64,000 bases of DNA, from positions 8,407,123-8,471,122 of the forward strand of contig NZ_JHEG04000001.1 of NCBI RefSeq assembly GCF_000760695.4. Direction: 5' to 3'. This DNA is from Tolypothrix bouteillei VB521301 (lineage in GTDB: Bacteria > Cyanobacteriota > Cyanobacteriia > Cyanobacteriales > Nostocaceae). Below are positions 44,673-57,700 of this stretch, piece after piece. The first letter of the stretch is position 1, and each line of letters starts with the position of its first letter. The position numbers and the translations under genes were made by a program. Below the pieces are notes generated by a model. That model did no database searches and was not told where the DNA came from. It was given only the letters and a program-made list of their open reading frames with translations.

Positions 44673-45298
44673 GGAACTTGTGAAGAAGGCAGATGGCAGC
44701 TGGCAGATGGCGTGCAATATGGTAAAGGCTTCAACCCACTACTCTCCCTTGTTCGCCCTATCTCAGGAGCGGAGACGCAATGTGCAAGGCACACGCTAAG
44801 CGCAAAGCGCACGCTCCGCGATGCCTTCTGCTATGCCCGTAAGGGCTATACGCGTTGCGAAGCTATGCCCGCAGGGCTATACGGGTTCGCCAGTCCCGGT
44901 GGTCGCGGGAGACCCGCCTACTTTCTCTGGACTCACCAATTGTTTGCCACCCTCCGGGTTCGCCAGCCCACCCGGCGGGAAACCCGCACGTGTGGCTGGA
45001 CTCACCAAATCAATAGATTATGGTGCAGGGACCGTTACCCTTGCTCCCTTGCGGTCACGAGAAGTACAAGGGCATTACATAGCTGCCCTCTGCCCGCGAT
45101 CGGGGCTGCCTTTTGTTAAAAAAGAACTCAAAATTTCTTGTAGGGCGGGCGTCCTCTCCCGTTCCACAAGATGAATGATTTAACATAAGTTCGACGATAT
45201 CTCACTCTCTGCGTCTCTTGTTAGAAACTACGATCTACACACAACTTAGGTTTACCTCCCTAAAATAGAAAATTATTTTTTCATAGGCGATAATTCAC
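44673..45298. repeat. Repeat-rich noncoding spacer
   Basis: 626 bp between converging transcription units, containing GC-rich compound repeats: the inverted copy of 42927-43000 at 44762-44853, further CTATGCCCGCAGGGCTATAC stems near 44864, and GGCGGGAAACCCGC near 44976. Frames in this stretch are artefacts of repeats. Confidence 0.6.
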
Positions 45299-47290
45299 CT
45301 AAACTCTCACCCATTTCAACACACTTGGGTTCTTGTTATAGCAGTACGTCAAGCCGTCCCTAGTAGTGATAGAATTTCCTTTGCTTGCCTTACTTCTGAT
45401 AGTGCTAATGGAATAGTTAGTTAATTCACTTATTTCCTTATGAGAAAGCCCTTCACTTGTGATTGCTTCCGTCAATATTTGTGATTGACTTTGCGACTCA
45501 TTATTGGGCGTGCTTTGAATATTTATTGTTTTTTGATTTCGATATTCCTGCACAGTCACAAGTTGCCACCTGGAATCTTGTGAAAGTTCTAAAACCCATT
45601 GATGATAATCAAACAGACTTTCTCTATGCCCTACACTAATAAATGTTGTTTTCGTTGTTTGTAATTGTTGATATAAACTTCCTTCATTTTTCAAATCCAA
45701 GGCACTTGTTGCCTCATCTAATATTGTGAACCTGGGATGAGTAACTAATAGTCGTGCGAAAGCAAGGCGTTGTTGTTCTCCTAAGGACAATATATTTTCC
45801 CAAGGAACTTCTGTATCAAAGCTTTCAATTCGACTGAGCAAATTTTGCAGGTTAACTTGTTGCAAAACTTCTTTAAGCTGTGCGTCGGTCATGTGACGAT
45901 TTGTCTTGGGATAAAGCAACTGTTCGCGCAAAGTTCCTAAGATGATGTAAGGACGTTGGGGTAAAAACAATACTTCTTCTAAAGGAGGTCGCACCAAACG
46001 ACCGGTTCCTGCATTCCACAAACCTGCAATCGCTCTCAATAAAGAGCTTTTACCGCGACCACTCGGTCCAACAATTAATAAACCTTCCCCTGGCTGAACA
46101 GCAAGTGACAGATCTTCGACAATGACCTGTTCATAGTTAGGTGTTTGTAGAGTGACATGCTCAAAAGCAAGATGGTTTTCTTCTATTGTCTTAATTGTAC
46201 TGGCATTTTCTGGTTGTTTAGTGACTTCTTCTAAAGCGTCAGAAAAATCAGATAAACGTTGAACGTAACTAGAAAACCGCCCAGAAGTCCCAAATTCATT
46301 AATCAATTCTGCCAAAGCATTAGCAAATAAGCTACAAGCTAAAGAAGCTTGGCTAATTTCGCCAAACCCCATTTCACCTCTAATATCTAAAGGACCAAAT
46401 ATGATAATTGGAAATATTTGAATTACTGCTTGATATCCTCTATTAAAAATGTCTTTATTTCTTTCCCATGTCACCTTACGTTTGACAACTTTCATCAAAT
46501 TACTAAATCGGCGTTGAATGATATTTGATTCTTGGTGTTCTCCTTGAAAGAAAGCTATTGATTCAGCATGAGTACGAACATGAGTTAGTGCATAACTGTA
46601 GTCAGCTTTTAATTCGAGTTCTTCTTGATTAATTTTATTAAATTCTTGAGTTATGTAAACTGCAATCAAATTTCCTATTACCGTATAAGCAATTAAAATA
46701 ATTGCAACTTGTTGAGAAATTGACCAAAGAATTATTAAAAAAGCTGTCATTTCCAGTACTTTCTCTAGGAGAGTTGCTGAAAAGTTGAGAGCATTGTTAG
46801 CAATAGGTTCGATTTCTTGAGCTAGACGTTGATCGGGATTATCTATATCGGATGTAAAGTTAATTTTATAATAAGCTCGGTTGCTGAAATATTTTGATAA
46901 GACGTAATTATTTAGCCATTGATACCAATCTAGAGCAATTTGTTTTCTAACAAATTTAGTAAATCCTACCAAGAGCGTTACTAAGACAAGGGCTATGCCG
47001 TAAATCCATAATGTATTAAAAAATTTAGTAAAATCCTTTTCTTTAGTGATGATATCGATTAAATAACGACTAACAAAACTATTAAAAACAGTTACACCTA
47101 CGAGAGTGATGATTAATAAGATTAGGAGAATAAGCATTCCCCATGCTTTAATTACATCTGTAAATGCTCTTTCACCTGGCTTTGTTGGATACCAGTAATT
47201 TCCCGCGATCGCTTTTACATCGTTCCAAAATTGAATAAAAGCTGATAAAGCATTTGTTGATGCTTGACTTTGAATAACTTGAGTTGCCAT
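45299..47290 (-). CDS. SbmA/ABCD-type ABC exporter with C-terminal HTH-like tail
   Basis: 663 residues. Residues about 45-330 form an ABC_membrane_2-type transmembrane domain (LILLIITLVGVTVFNSFVSR; NPDQRLAQEIEPIANNALNF). Residues about 365-575 form an ATPase: Walker A GPSGRGKSSL near 408, FLPQRPYIILGTLREQLLYP, signature LSLGEQQRLAFARLL near 500, Walker B FTILDEATSALD. This layout is that of peptide or fatty-acid exporters near cyanobacterial peptide synthetases, as here: the synthetase gene ends 377 bp upstream on the same strand. After the ATPase an 80-residue tail follows: a linker rich in Ser/Gln, then LSHKEISELTNYSISTIRSK, a helix-turn-helix-like segment. That tail is not part of the normal family. 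Confidence 0.88.
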   Translation of the reverse strand: MATQVIQSQASTNALSAFIQFWNDVKAIAGNYWYPTKPGERAFTDVIKAWGMLILLILLIITLVGVTVFNSFVSRYLIDIITKEKDFTKFFNTLWIYGIALVLVTLLVGFTKFVRKQIALDWYQWLNNYVLSKYFSNRAYYKINFTSDIDNPDQRLAQEIEPIANNALNFSATLLEKVLEMTAFLIILWSISQQVAIILIAYTVIGNLIAVYITQEFNKINQEELELKADYSYALTHVRTHAESIAFFQGEHQESNIIQRRFSNLMKVVKRKVTWERNKDIFNRGYQAVIQIFPIIIFGPLDIRGEMGFGEISQASLACSLFANALAELINEFGTSGRFSSYVQRLSDFSDALEEVTKQPENASTIKTIEENHLAFEHVTLQTPNYEQVIVEDLSLAVQPGEGLLIVGPSGRGKSSLLRAIAGLWNAGTGRLVRPPLEEVLFLPQRPYIILGTLREQLLYPKTNRHMTDAQLKEVLQQVNLQNLLSRIESFDTEVPWENILSLGEQQRLAFARLLVTHPRFTILDEATSALDLKNEGSLYQQLQTTKTTFISVGHRESLFDYHQWVLELSQDSRWQLVTVQEYRNQKTINIQSTPNNESQSQSQILTEAITSEGLSHKEISELTNYSISTIRSKASKGNSITTRDGLTYCYNKNPSVLKWVRV

Positions 47291-47481
47291 ATCTTAGAAA
47301 CAAAATCAGATTTTTTGCGATAAACAATTAAGTCCTGAGAGCAAAATTCAAAATTTTACCGAACCTCCAGTAATTAGAGGATGTTTTAAAAGTCCTTTCA
47401 TCAGAAGCAAAACATTCAAGCTTCCACTAAATTCCCTAATTCATGGAGAATTTAAGAGTATTTCCCCCCCCCAATTTATCG

Positions 47482-47612
47482 GCTACGGTAGTGTACACAT
47501 CTCTGGAACAAAGCCAAAATCATCGTAGATCCCCCTAAATCCCCCTTTTCAAGGGGGACTTTAAGAGTATTTTCCCCCCTTTTTAAGGGGGGCTAGGGGG
47601 GATCGCTGAGTA
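47482..47612. repeat. MITE-related half-element and C-rich/G-rich repeats
   Basis: GCTACGGTAGTGTACACATC at 47482 equals the left end of the 149-bp MITE family, followed by GATCCCCCTAAATCCCCCTT and matching AAGGGGG stems; no right end is found. Located between the synthetase and exporter genes. Confidence 0.55.
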
Positions 47613-47667
47613 CCTAAAATCACAGCCAAGCACTTTTCAAACAATCTCTTAGTAAGCATATTGGCAA

Positions 47668-50600
47668 TTAGATTTTGGCTTGCTCAATAAAAGCTTTTAA
47701 CCGTTCGGCTAAAACCCGAACGTAAGGTTGAGTCATCATCGTGGTATGGTTGCCAGGGACAAACTGGACATCCACTGGTGCAACAGAAAACTTATTCCAG
47801 CCCCATGCCGAATCTTGCAAGAGATCGGAAGGTAATTCACCTATAGGTTCTTCAACAGAAGTTTCGCTGGAGCGTAACAAAGCAATTTGTGTTGGATAAA
47901 CCTGTTGTGGTACATAATTCATGAGAGAGTTAGTTTTCAGAACTTGCACTAGATTGTTAAGCTGTATAATATCAGCATCGGGAGGCAGAATATCAACCAT
48001 TTTTAAACGCTGTAGAACGTATTTTAGTTGCTCCTCCCAAACCAAAGATTGAAAAGTATCGTCAGAAATCTCCAAGTTCTTCGCTAAGAAACGTTCTATC
48101 GATCTGGCAAACTCAGCCAGCCATCTAGCATCATCCCAATCAAAACCTATTGGCTTTTCTTGGTAAAACGGTGCTGTACTGTCAAGAATGGCAACTAGAG
48201 CAACTTCATGTCCCTTGTGAAGTAACTGTTGAGCCATTTCAAAGGCTATTTTCCCTCCAAAAGAATGACCTGCTAAAAAATATGGTCCTTGTGGTTGAAT
48301 ATCTTGTAGTGCTTGAACGTAATGGGTGGCTATATCCTCAACTTTAGTGAGAACTGCAAAGCTATTGGCTTGGAAACTGTAAAATGGTTGGTCTTGTCCC
48401 AGACAACGAGCTAAATTATACAAGTAGAAAGGAGTTCCACCAGCTCCTGGAAGGCAAAACAAAGGTGGCTGAGAACCATTTGGTTGAATTGCTACCAAAC
48501 AAGATTCACTAGAGTCATTCAAATCTTTTTGGACAATTGTCGCCAACTGTTCGATAGTGGGATTCTGCAAGAAGGTTGCTAAGGGAATATCTTTACCAAG
48601 CTGCTGTTTAATTTGCGCCATTAAGTGGAGAGCTACAAGCGAATGACCACCGAGGTCAAAAAAGTTATCTTGTACTCCTACCTTGTCAATTTTAAGAATC
48701 TTTAACCAGAGTTGAGTGAGTTGCAGTTCTAAGTGGTTGCGAGGTGCAACGAATCTATCAGAATTACTGGTGCTAGAAGGTACAGGTAAAGCACGGCGGT
48801 CTATTTTGCTGTGAGTAGTTAATGGCAGTTCTTTTAGGAAAACAAAAGCATTAGGTATCATGTACTCTGGCACCTTTGTTTTCAGGTATTGTCGCAGTTC
48901 TCTGTTTGTCAGTGTCACCTCTTGTTGTGGCACAATGTAAGCGACTAAGCTTTTATCGCCTGGGGTATCTTCACGGATGATGACACAGCATAGTTGCACA
49001 CCGTCATGTTGGCTTAGTACTGCTTCGATCTCACCTAACTCGATCCGAAAGCCCCGAATTTTGACTTGATTATCAATGCGTCCCAGGTATTCAATGTTGC
49101 CATTTGGTAAATAGCGTGCTAAATCCCCTGTTTTGTACAAGCGGGAATTTTGATCGGTGCTAAACGGGTTGGGAATGAATTTCTCTTTGGTCAATTCTGG
49201 AAGGTTAAGGTAGCCTTGTGCCAAACAGTTACCACCAATATACAACTCTCCTGGCACACCCACAGGTACTGGTTGTAGGTGAGGATCGAGAATGTATACA
49301 GTTTTGTTAATTAAAGGACGACCAACAGGAACTGTGGTGAGATTGGTGTCTTCACCGAAGTGAGGGGGAATTTCAAACAGGGTTGCTGTGATAGTTGCTT
49401 CTGTGGGACCATAAGCATTGACCAAACGAACATCAGACATTGGGATCTGTTGCCAAACAGCAACGTATTTAGGCAACATCGCTTCTCCACCAACAATTAC
49501 AAGTCTCAGTTGACTGCTCCCATCTCGCACTTGTGTTGTCGCCCACTCTTGAGCTAATTGTTGCCAATAAGCCGTTGGAAGATTAACGACAGTAAGTCCA
49601 AAATCGGAAATTATTTGATGTAACTTTGTTGGAGTCCATACATCCGCACCTCGAACCAACAAGGTCGCGCCAACCATCAGTGTAGGAAATATCTGCTCCC
49701 ATGAGGGATCGAAGTTGATTGAGGCAAACTGGAGCACGCGATCGCTTGGCCTAAGTGCAAAAACCTCTTGCATAATACAGCAGTGGTTGGCGATCGCACC
49801 ATGTGAAACCATAACTCCTTTAGGTCTGCCTGTAGAACCAGAGGTATAAATTACATAAGCCAAGTTAGCTGCTTGTACAACACTAATGGGATTTTCCTGG
49901 CTCTGCTTGGAGATGAGATGCTTATTGGTATCCAAACGAACAAGTTGCGTTTGATACTCAGGCAGTCTTTCTACAAGGTGCTGCTGGGTTACTAGCACCG
50001 CAACTTGAGTATCTTCTAATATAAAACTCAAGCGGTCTTGGGGATAGTCTGGGTCAAGGGGTACACAAGCTCCACCTGCTTTAAGAATGCCAAGCAGTCC
50101 CACCAACATCTCTAACGAACGTTCTATACACAACCCAACCAGTACATTTGCCCCCACACCCAATGAGCGCAAGTAATGTGCTAATTGATTGGCACGAGTG
50201 TTCAACTGCTGGTAGGTCAATTGGCGATCGTTACAGACCACTGCTACTGCATCCGGGGTACGCTCAACCTGCGCTGCAAATAACTCATGGATACACTTAT
50301 CTTGAGAGTCATCTGCTTGAGTGTGGTTCCATTCAACTAATAACTGGTGTTGCTCGTGTTCGGAAATAAGAGATTGCAACTCGTAGCGCCCTTGTGGCTG
50401 GTTTGCCATTGCTACTAAAGCGTTGAGATAGTATTCGCCAATTCTATTGATTTGTTCGGGGCATAACTTTAACGCATCGTACTGAAGTCGTAGTTCTACC
50501 TCAGATGACTTTGGATTCACACTAAATTGAGCAGCAAACGTGAAATTGGTTTGTTCAAAAAATTTCACACCCAGTAGTTGCAAATTATCCAGTTCCAACA

Positions 50601-51720
50601 CCTGTTGGTAGACATGAAAATGCACAAAGTTAAACGCCGTCTCAAATAAAGGCTCATCACCCAAATTCCTTTGGATTTCTGCTAGTGGATAGCGGCGGTG
50701 CGGTAACATTTCTCGTTCGGCGGCAAACACTTGCTGTACTAACTCTATCCATCTCCCTCCAGTCAATTCCAGGCGGAATGGCAAAGTATTGAGGAATAGT
50801 CCCAGGACTCGCTCGCCATCACTTTGTTCGGGTCGCCCGTTTGCGACTAAACCTGTTAGTACGTCTGACTGACCGCCCAGAAGACTTAACACTCGCAGAT
50901 GAGCAGCCAACAGCACACTCTTAAGTGGAACTTCTGCGGATTGAGCCAGTTGTTTTAAGCTTTCAGAAATTTGTGGAGATAAAGTTACGTCTTGTACGCC
51001 AACTTCTATAACATTAGTATTTGTTGGTACAGAAGACCAGCGAAGTATTTTAGTGAAAGTGCTGTTTTGTAGCTTCTCATTCCAGTATTGCTGAGTTGAC
51101 GATGAAACGATCGCTTGTTGCTCTAAAGCGACAAAATCTCGGTATGCAATACTTAATGGTGGCGATACACGATCGGCTTGTTCGCCTAAAAGTGATAAAT
51201 AACGACTAAACAACTCAGTCATCATTGAGGAAACACTCCACCCGTCTAAAATAGCGTGGTGGCAACTCAACGTGAGATTAAATGTCTCCCGTGTACGACG
51301 ATGAACAACAAAGCGTAATAGAGGAGGTTGAGTCCAATCAAAATGCCGTTTCTTTTCGGCTTCAAACCAAGCAGTTAGGGCTTCTTCTTGCTGGGAATGA
51401 TTCAAGTGACACCAATCCTCTACCTGCAAGGGAAGCTCAACTTGCTGGTGAACTAATTGCAACGGAATACTGAAGTTACTTAGGTCGAATGAAGTCCGCA
51501 GTAAAGCATGATGACTGACTAAATCTCGGACAGCGACCTGCAAAAGTCGAACATCAAGACGAGTTTTGAGATAAAAGCTGCTAATTTCGTGATATAATGC
51601 GCTATCTTTGTTGTACTCACTGTGGTAGAGCATTCCCATTTGCAGCATCGCAAGGGGATAGGCATCTTCTACACCATCAGGTAAGTGTTCTTTATCAGCG
51701 ATCGCAATTAAGCTAAATGG
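47668..51720 (-). other. NRPS module 5: atypical C-A(unknown)-T-TE
   Basis: The C domain reads DAYPLAMLQMGMLYHSEYN with active motif CHHAILDGWSVSSMM and later FNFVHFHVYQQVLEL, unlike modules 2-4. The A domain motif is FDPSWEQIF and VNLPTAYWQQL, a code that does not match those I know. Its last core motif is THSKID, with the lysine kept. TE with GHSFGG at about 48260. The final residue of the product is therefore unassigned. Confidence 0.6.
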
Positions 51721-54700
51721 TTGAGTTGATGATAATTGTGTAAGGTTCTGCGCTTGGGTTTTGAGTTCTTGAACTAGCGCATGAATTGTTTGATGTTGGA
51801 ATAGCTGTGCAAGAGAGATACCCAAACCTTGTTCTTTAGCTTCAGACAGCACTTGAATGCTACGAATAGAATCTCCACCTAAAGCAAAGTAGTTATCATG
51901 AATACCGACTTGCCCGACACCGAGAACTTTAGCCCAAATAGCAGCTAATATTTTTTCTTCTCTCGTGCTGGGCGCGACAAACACATCTTCTAGTTCTGGT
52001 CTGGCATTATCAGGTGCTCTTAAAGCGCGACGATCTATTTTACCATTTGCTGTCAGTGGTAGAGATGCTAACTGTACAAAAGCACTTGGCACCATGTAGC
52101 TTGGCAGTTGGTTGCTAAGGAAGCGACGCAATTCTGGGGTTGTAAGAGATTGTTCCTGCTGTGATACTACATAAGCAACCAAACGTTTATCGCCCGGTTC
52201 GTCCTCTCGCACTACTACTACGTTTTCCCATACATCTCGATGAGTTGCCAGTAATGCCTCAATTTCTCCCAACTCAATGCGGAAGCCCCGCACCTTCACT
52301 TGATTGTCGATGCGTCCTAAATACTCTAGCTCTCCATTCGGCAAATATCGCGCCTTATCTCCTGTTTTGTATAGTCTTGCTTGCGGGTTTTTGCTAAACG
52401 GATGAGAAATAAACCTTTGTTGTGTGAGTTCGGGACGATTGAGATAGCCACGCGCTACCCCTTCCCCACCAACGTACATTTCGCCCCCAACACCAATTGG
52501 TACTGGTTGAAGATTTTCATCTAGGACATATACTTGTAAGTCGGGGATCGGACGACCGATAACACTGGCTGTACCCTGCAAATCGGCTTTGCTCAATGGG
52601 CGATAGGTAACGTGTACGGTTGTTTCTGTAATCCCGTACATATTTACCAATTGGGGTCTTGTGTCGCCGTGTCGCTCAAACCAAGGTTGCAAACTCAACA
52701 GTTCTAAAGCTTCTCCACCAAAAATAACCAGGCGCAAGTTTAACTCGCGAGTCGTTATCATTGATTGTTCGGCTTGGATTAACTGGCGGAAAGCGGAAGG
52801 TGTTTGATTGAGAACTGTAACTTTTTCTTGACACAATAACTGGTAGAAAGATTCAGGCGATCGCGTCACCAAATAAGGCACGACTACCAGTCGTCCACCA
52901 TAGAGCAATGCACCCCAAATTTCCCATACGGAGAAGTCAAAGGCGTAGGAGTGGAACATTGTCCACACGTCATCGCAATTAAATTTATACCAAGCTTCTG
53001 TAGCGGCAAACAGACGAGTGACATTAGAGTGATTCACTAATACGCCTTTGGGCTTACCTGTAGAGCCTGATGTGTATATAACATAAGCTAAGTTATTAGC
53101 GATCGAATCACTAGTGGGATTATCTTTACTTCTAGTAGATATACTTTCCCAATCTGTATCCAAGCAGACTACACACGCCCCATGTTCTGGTAGCTCAGCG
53201 AGTAATTTCTCTTGACTCAACAATACCCGCACTTGTGAATCATTTAGCATATAAGCCAAGCGTTCTTGGGGATATGTTGGGTCTAAAGGTACATAAGCCC
53301 CACCCGCTTTGAGAATGCCTAGTAGTCCCACGACCATTTCTATTGAGCGTTCCACACACAAACCAACAAGTGCATCGGCTCCCACGCCCAAGGAGCGTAA
53401 GTAGTGAGCTAACTGGTTAGCACGACAGTTTAATTCCCAATATGTAAGTTGTTGATTTTCATATACAACCGCTACAGCATTTGGTGTACGCCTTACCTGC
53501 TCCTCAAATAACTGATGAATGCACTTATCTACAGAATAAGCAAGGCTGGTATCGTTCCACTCGAAAATTAACTGCTGTTGCTCGGATGGTGTCAGCAAGG
53601 GCAATTGTGCTAAGTGCTGCTCTGGGTTAGCAATAATACCTTCAAGCAATGTTTGAAAATGACCCAACATTCGAGCAATCGTTGCATCATCAAAGCGACT
53701 GGTATCGTAGCTAATTTTTACCAACAATTGTTCGCGGGCGATCGCAACTAAAGTTAGGGGATAATTAGTTTGTTCAATGCCGTGAATATTCTCTAGGTCG
53801 AAACCGTAATTGTGCGATCGCATTGTTGCATCAACAGGATAGTTCTCGAAAACAACAAGACTCTCGAACAAAGACATTTCTCTGGGAACTTCGCTAAGAC
53901 CTTGAATATCTGCTAGCGAACTGTATGAGTATTGCTCAGACTCAACTTGTTGCGCCTGTAAATCCTTTAGCAAATCTAGTAATTGAGTATTTGCTGAAAC
54001 TTGAACTCGCACTGGTAACGTGTTGATAAATAGCCCTACCATCGACTCAATACCCATAAGCGATGGCGGACGCCCAGACACAGTCGCGCCAAACACGACA
54101 TCTGTTTCTTGGCTGTAACGACACAGTAGTATTGCCCAAACTGCCTGTATTAAATTACTAATTGTCAATTGATGCTGTCGTGCAAAAGACCCAACTGCGG
54201 CTGTTGCTGGTACTGTTAAATGAATTTGCTGTTCGCTGTAGCCAATGTTGCCATTTTCCCGGTTTGGCAATAGTTTATCCACCGCTAAAGGAGTGGGGGC
54301 GGTAAAACCTTGAAGTTTTTGCCTCCAGAATTTTTCAGCTAGAGTTAAATCTTGTTTCTGTAGCCAAGCAATATAGTTGCGGTAGTTTGGAGTTGATTGA
54401 TAGTGTAAACTTTCACCCTGAGAAATTGCTTGATAAAAATACAGCAAGTCTTTGAAAACCAAAGGTAACGACCAACCATCAAGCAATAGATGATGATGAC
54501 TCCAAACGAATTGATAGCTATCAGTACTCAACTGAATCAGATACAAGCGCATAAGTGGTGCAACAGACAGTTGAAAACCTTGTTGTCGCTGTGACTTTAA
54601 GAAAAGCTCTAATTGCTGTTGCTGTTCTCGTGCAGATAGCTCTTGCCAGTTATAAACCTCTACAGTAACTTTGACTTGCCGATACACAACTTGCAGTGGC

Positions 54701-57700
54701 TGGGACAATTGCTCCCAAACAAAACCAGTCCGCAAAATTGAATGCCTCGCTACCAACTGCTGCCAAGCTTTTTCAAATGCTTTGACATCCAAATTCCCTG
54801 TCAGAGTGCAAATGACCTGCTCGAAATAGACTCCTGAGTCTGGAGCATACAAACTCTCAAACAACATACCCTGTTGCATGGGAGAGAGCGGATAAATATC
54901 CTCAATGTTTTGCCAGTGAGTTTGTTCCAGTCCTTGTTTCAATGCTGGGCTTACTAACAGTTGGTCTAGTTTTCGTTGGTTAAGCTTAATGAGTGGGAAA
55001 TCAGAAGGTGTGTAACCGCCATTTTGGGGATCTAAACAATAGGCAATGAGTTCTTGTAATGTTTTGACAAATTCTCGTGCTAAATTCTCAATTGTCGCGT
55101 GTTGATGGACATTTTTGCTGTAAATCCAATTTATTTGGAGTCGTTCTTCGGAAATGATACTGCTGATGTCTATTAAATGAGCGCGGTTATTGTTTAAACT
55201 ATGCTCAACTCCAGCAGATTCATTAGCTAACTGCATCCAAGTAGATGTGTTCAGAACTCTATCGAATTGACCCAAATAATTGAAGCTAATTTGGGCTGGT
55301 GGGAACGCCTGTAGTTTAGTAACGATTTCTGAATCTTGGCTCAGATAACGCAATAACCCGTAGCCAATGCCTTTGTTAGGAATAGCACGCAGTTGTTCTT
55401 TGACAGATTTTAAAGCATCCACCGGATTTTCTGTTGCTTCTAGTTCCACAAGCACGGGGAAGATGGTTGTAAACCAACCGACAGTACGTGACAAATCCAC
55501 ACCATCAATAATATCTTCCCGCCCATGACCTTCTAGGTTGAACAGCGCACGGTTAGAATTTGTCCATCTTCTTAAAACCAGTACCAAAGCAGTTAGGAGG
55601 ACATCGTTAATTTGAGTGTTGTAAGCTTTTGGCACATCTTGCAGTAAAGCAAGAGTTTCAATCTCATTTAACGACACTAATACCGTGCTGGTAGATGCAA
55701 CAGTGTTTATTCCTCGCATACAGTCAATTGGAATAGAAGGAACTGAGGAACGAGATTCGTTTAGCCAATAAACAACCTCAGATTTGAGAGTTTCTGACTG
55801 TGCATATTCTGTTAATTTGTAAGACCAATCCTTGAAAGATGTTGTCTTCGCAGGAAGCACAATTGCTTGACCTTGAGCAAGTTGCTGGTAAGCTGTTTGC
55901 AAATCTTCTAATAAAATCCGCCAAGAAACACCATCAATCACCAAGTGGTGAATTGCTATGAATAATCGCGCCCTTTTGTCAATACCCAGAGCGAAAAAGG
56001 CAACCTGCACTAAATTTTCTGATAGATTTAAACTTGCTTGAAGGGAAGCGGCGTTAGCTTCAATTGCTGCTTGTTGTTCGCTCTCTGGAAGTGCCGATAA
56101 GTCTATCTGAGAGAAAGCAACGTTATCATTCGGAGTAGAGTGAATTTGTTGCCAAGTAAACTCAGACTGTGTAAAACACAAGCGTAGAGCATCATGATGT
56201 ACGAGCAATTGTTGCAAGGCTTGCTTTAATAGCTCTGGCTTGAGGTCAGATGGTACTGAGAGCAGAAATGCTTGATTAAAGTGGTGCGGTTGGGAGAGAT
56301 TTTGCTCAAAGAACCAGTGTTGAATTGGTGTAAGAGGTAATGTACCTGTGATTAATCCTTGTTCTACCTCGATCGCTTTCACTGTACCTGCTACTGCTGC
56401 CAACTGCGCGATCGTTTGATTTCCAAACAGTTGCTTGAGGGTCAGTTGCAACCCTGCTTGCTTTGCTTTGGCAAGAATTTGAATACTGAGGATGGAATCT
56501 CCACCGAGTTCAAAGAAGTTATCATGAATACCTACTTGTTTGACTCTCAGAACTTCTGCCCAAATCTGCGTTAGTATTTCTTCAATATGATTGCGTGGGG
56601 CTACAAAACTTTGTTCTACTAACCCGTGTGAGTTTGGTTCAGGCAAAGCGCGACGGTCTATCTTGCCGTTGGGAGTTAAGGGTAAAAACTCTAGGATGAC
56701 GAAAGTATGTGGCACCATATACTGCGGCAGTTGCTCAGAGAGAAAGGAGCGCAACTGGCTTATAGAGGGTGCAAAGCCTTGCTTCGGTACTACATAAGCA
56801 ACTAGGCGTTTATCGCCAGGAGTGTCTTCACGGGCGATGATACAAGATGCTTGCACATCGCTATGTTGGCTCAATACTGCTTCAACTTCTCCCAACTCGA
56901 TGCGGAAGCCACGAATTTTTACTTGATTATCGATACGTCCTAGGTATTCAATGTTACCATCTGGTAAATAACGTGCTAAATCTCCAGTTTTGTAGAGGCG
57001 GTCAGTATTAAAGAGGTTAGGAATGAATTTTTCTTGTGTTAATTCTGGCCGATTGAGGTAGCCGCGTGCCAATCCCGCACCACCAATGTGTAACTCTCCT
57101 GGAATACCTATGGGAACTGGCTGTAGATATTGGTCAAGAATATAGATTTGCGTGTTAGAAATTGGGCGACCGATGGTTGGTGAAGTGGTTGCGCCTTGTT
57201 CTACCAAGCTATATGTTGAGTAAGTGGTGTCTTCTGAGGGACCATAGAGATTGAATACACGCTTGACTTGACTGCGCTGATAAATTTGCTGCACAAGTTG
57301 ATTTTGCAGAGGTTCACCAGCTAAATTAACTGTGCGTACTTGCTGTGGTAGATTATCATCTTGAATTAACTGTGCGATCGCAGAAGGAACGGTATTAATC
57401 AGAGTGACTTGGTTGGCAGCAGTTAGAGTGGATAAGTGCAAAGCATTTTGAGCTAAGATGACTTTTCCACCTACGCTAAGAGTCACAAACAACTCAAAAA
57501 CCGACAGGTCAAAACAAATAGAGGTAGAAGCTAAGACACCAGCAAGTTCTTCTTTTGTAAAAATCTCTTTTGCCCAACTCACCAAAGCCACAGGACTGCG
57601 ATGCTCGATAGCAACTGCTTTTGGTCTACCTGTAGAACCGGAGGTATAAAGTACATAAGCTAGGTTTGATGACGTTACTTCGCTGACGTTAGGAATTTCG

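Noticed and set aside
44712..45174. Two plus-strand frames of 117-135 codons
   Set aside because: They cover GC-rich repeats that also occur inverted at 42927-43000.
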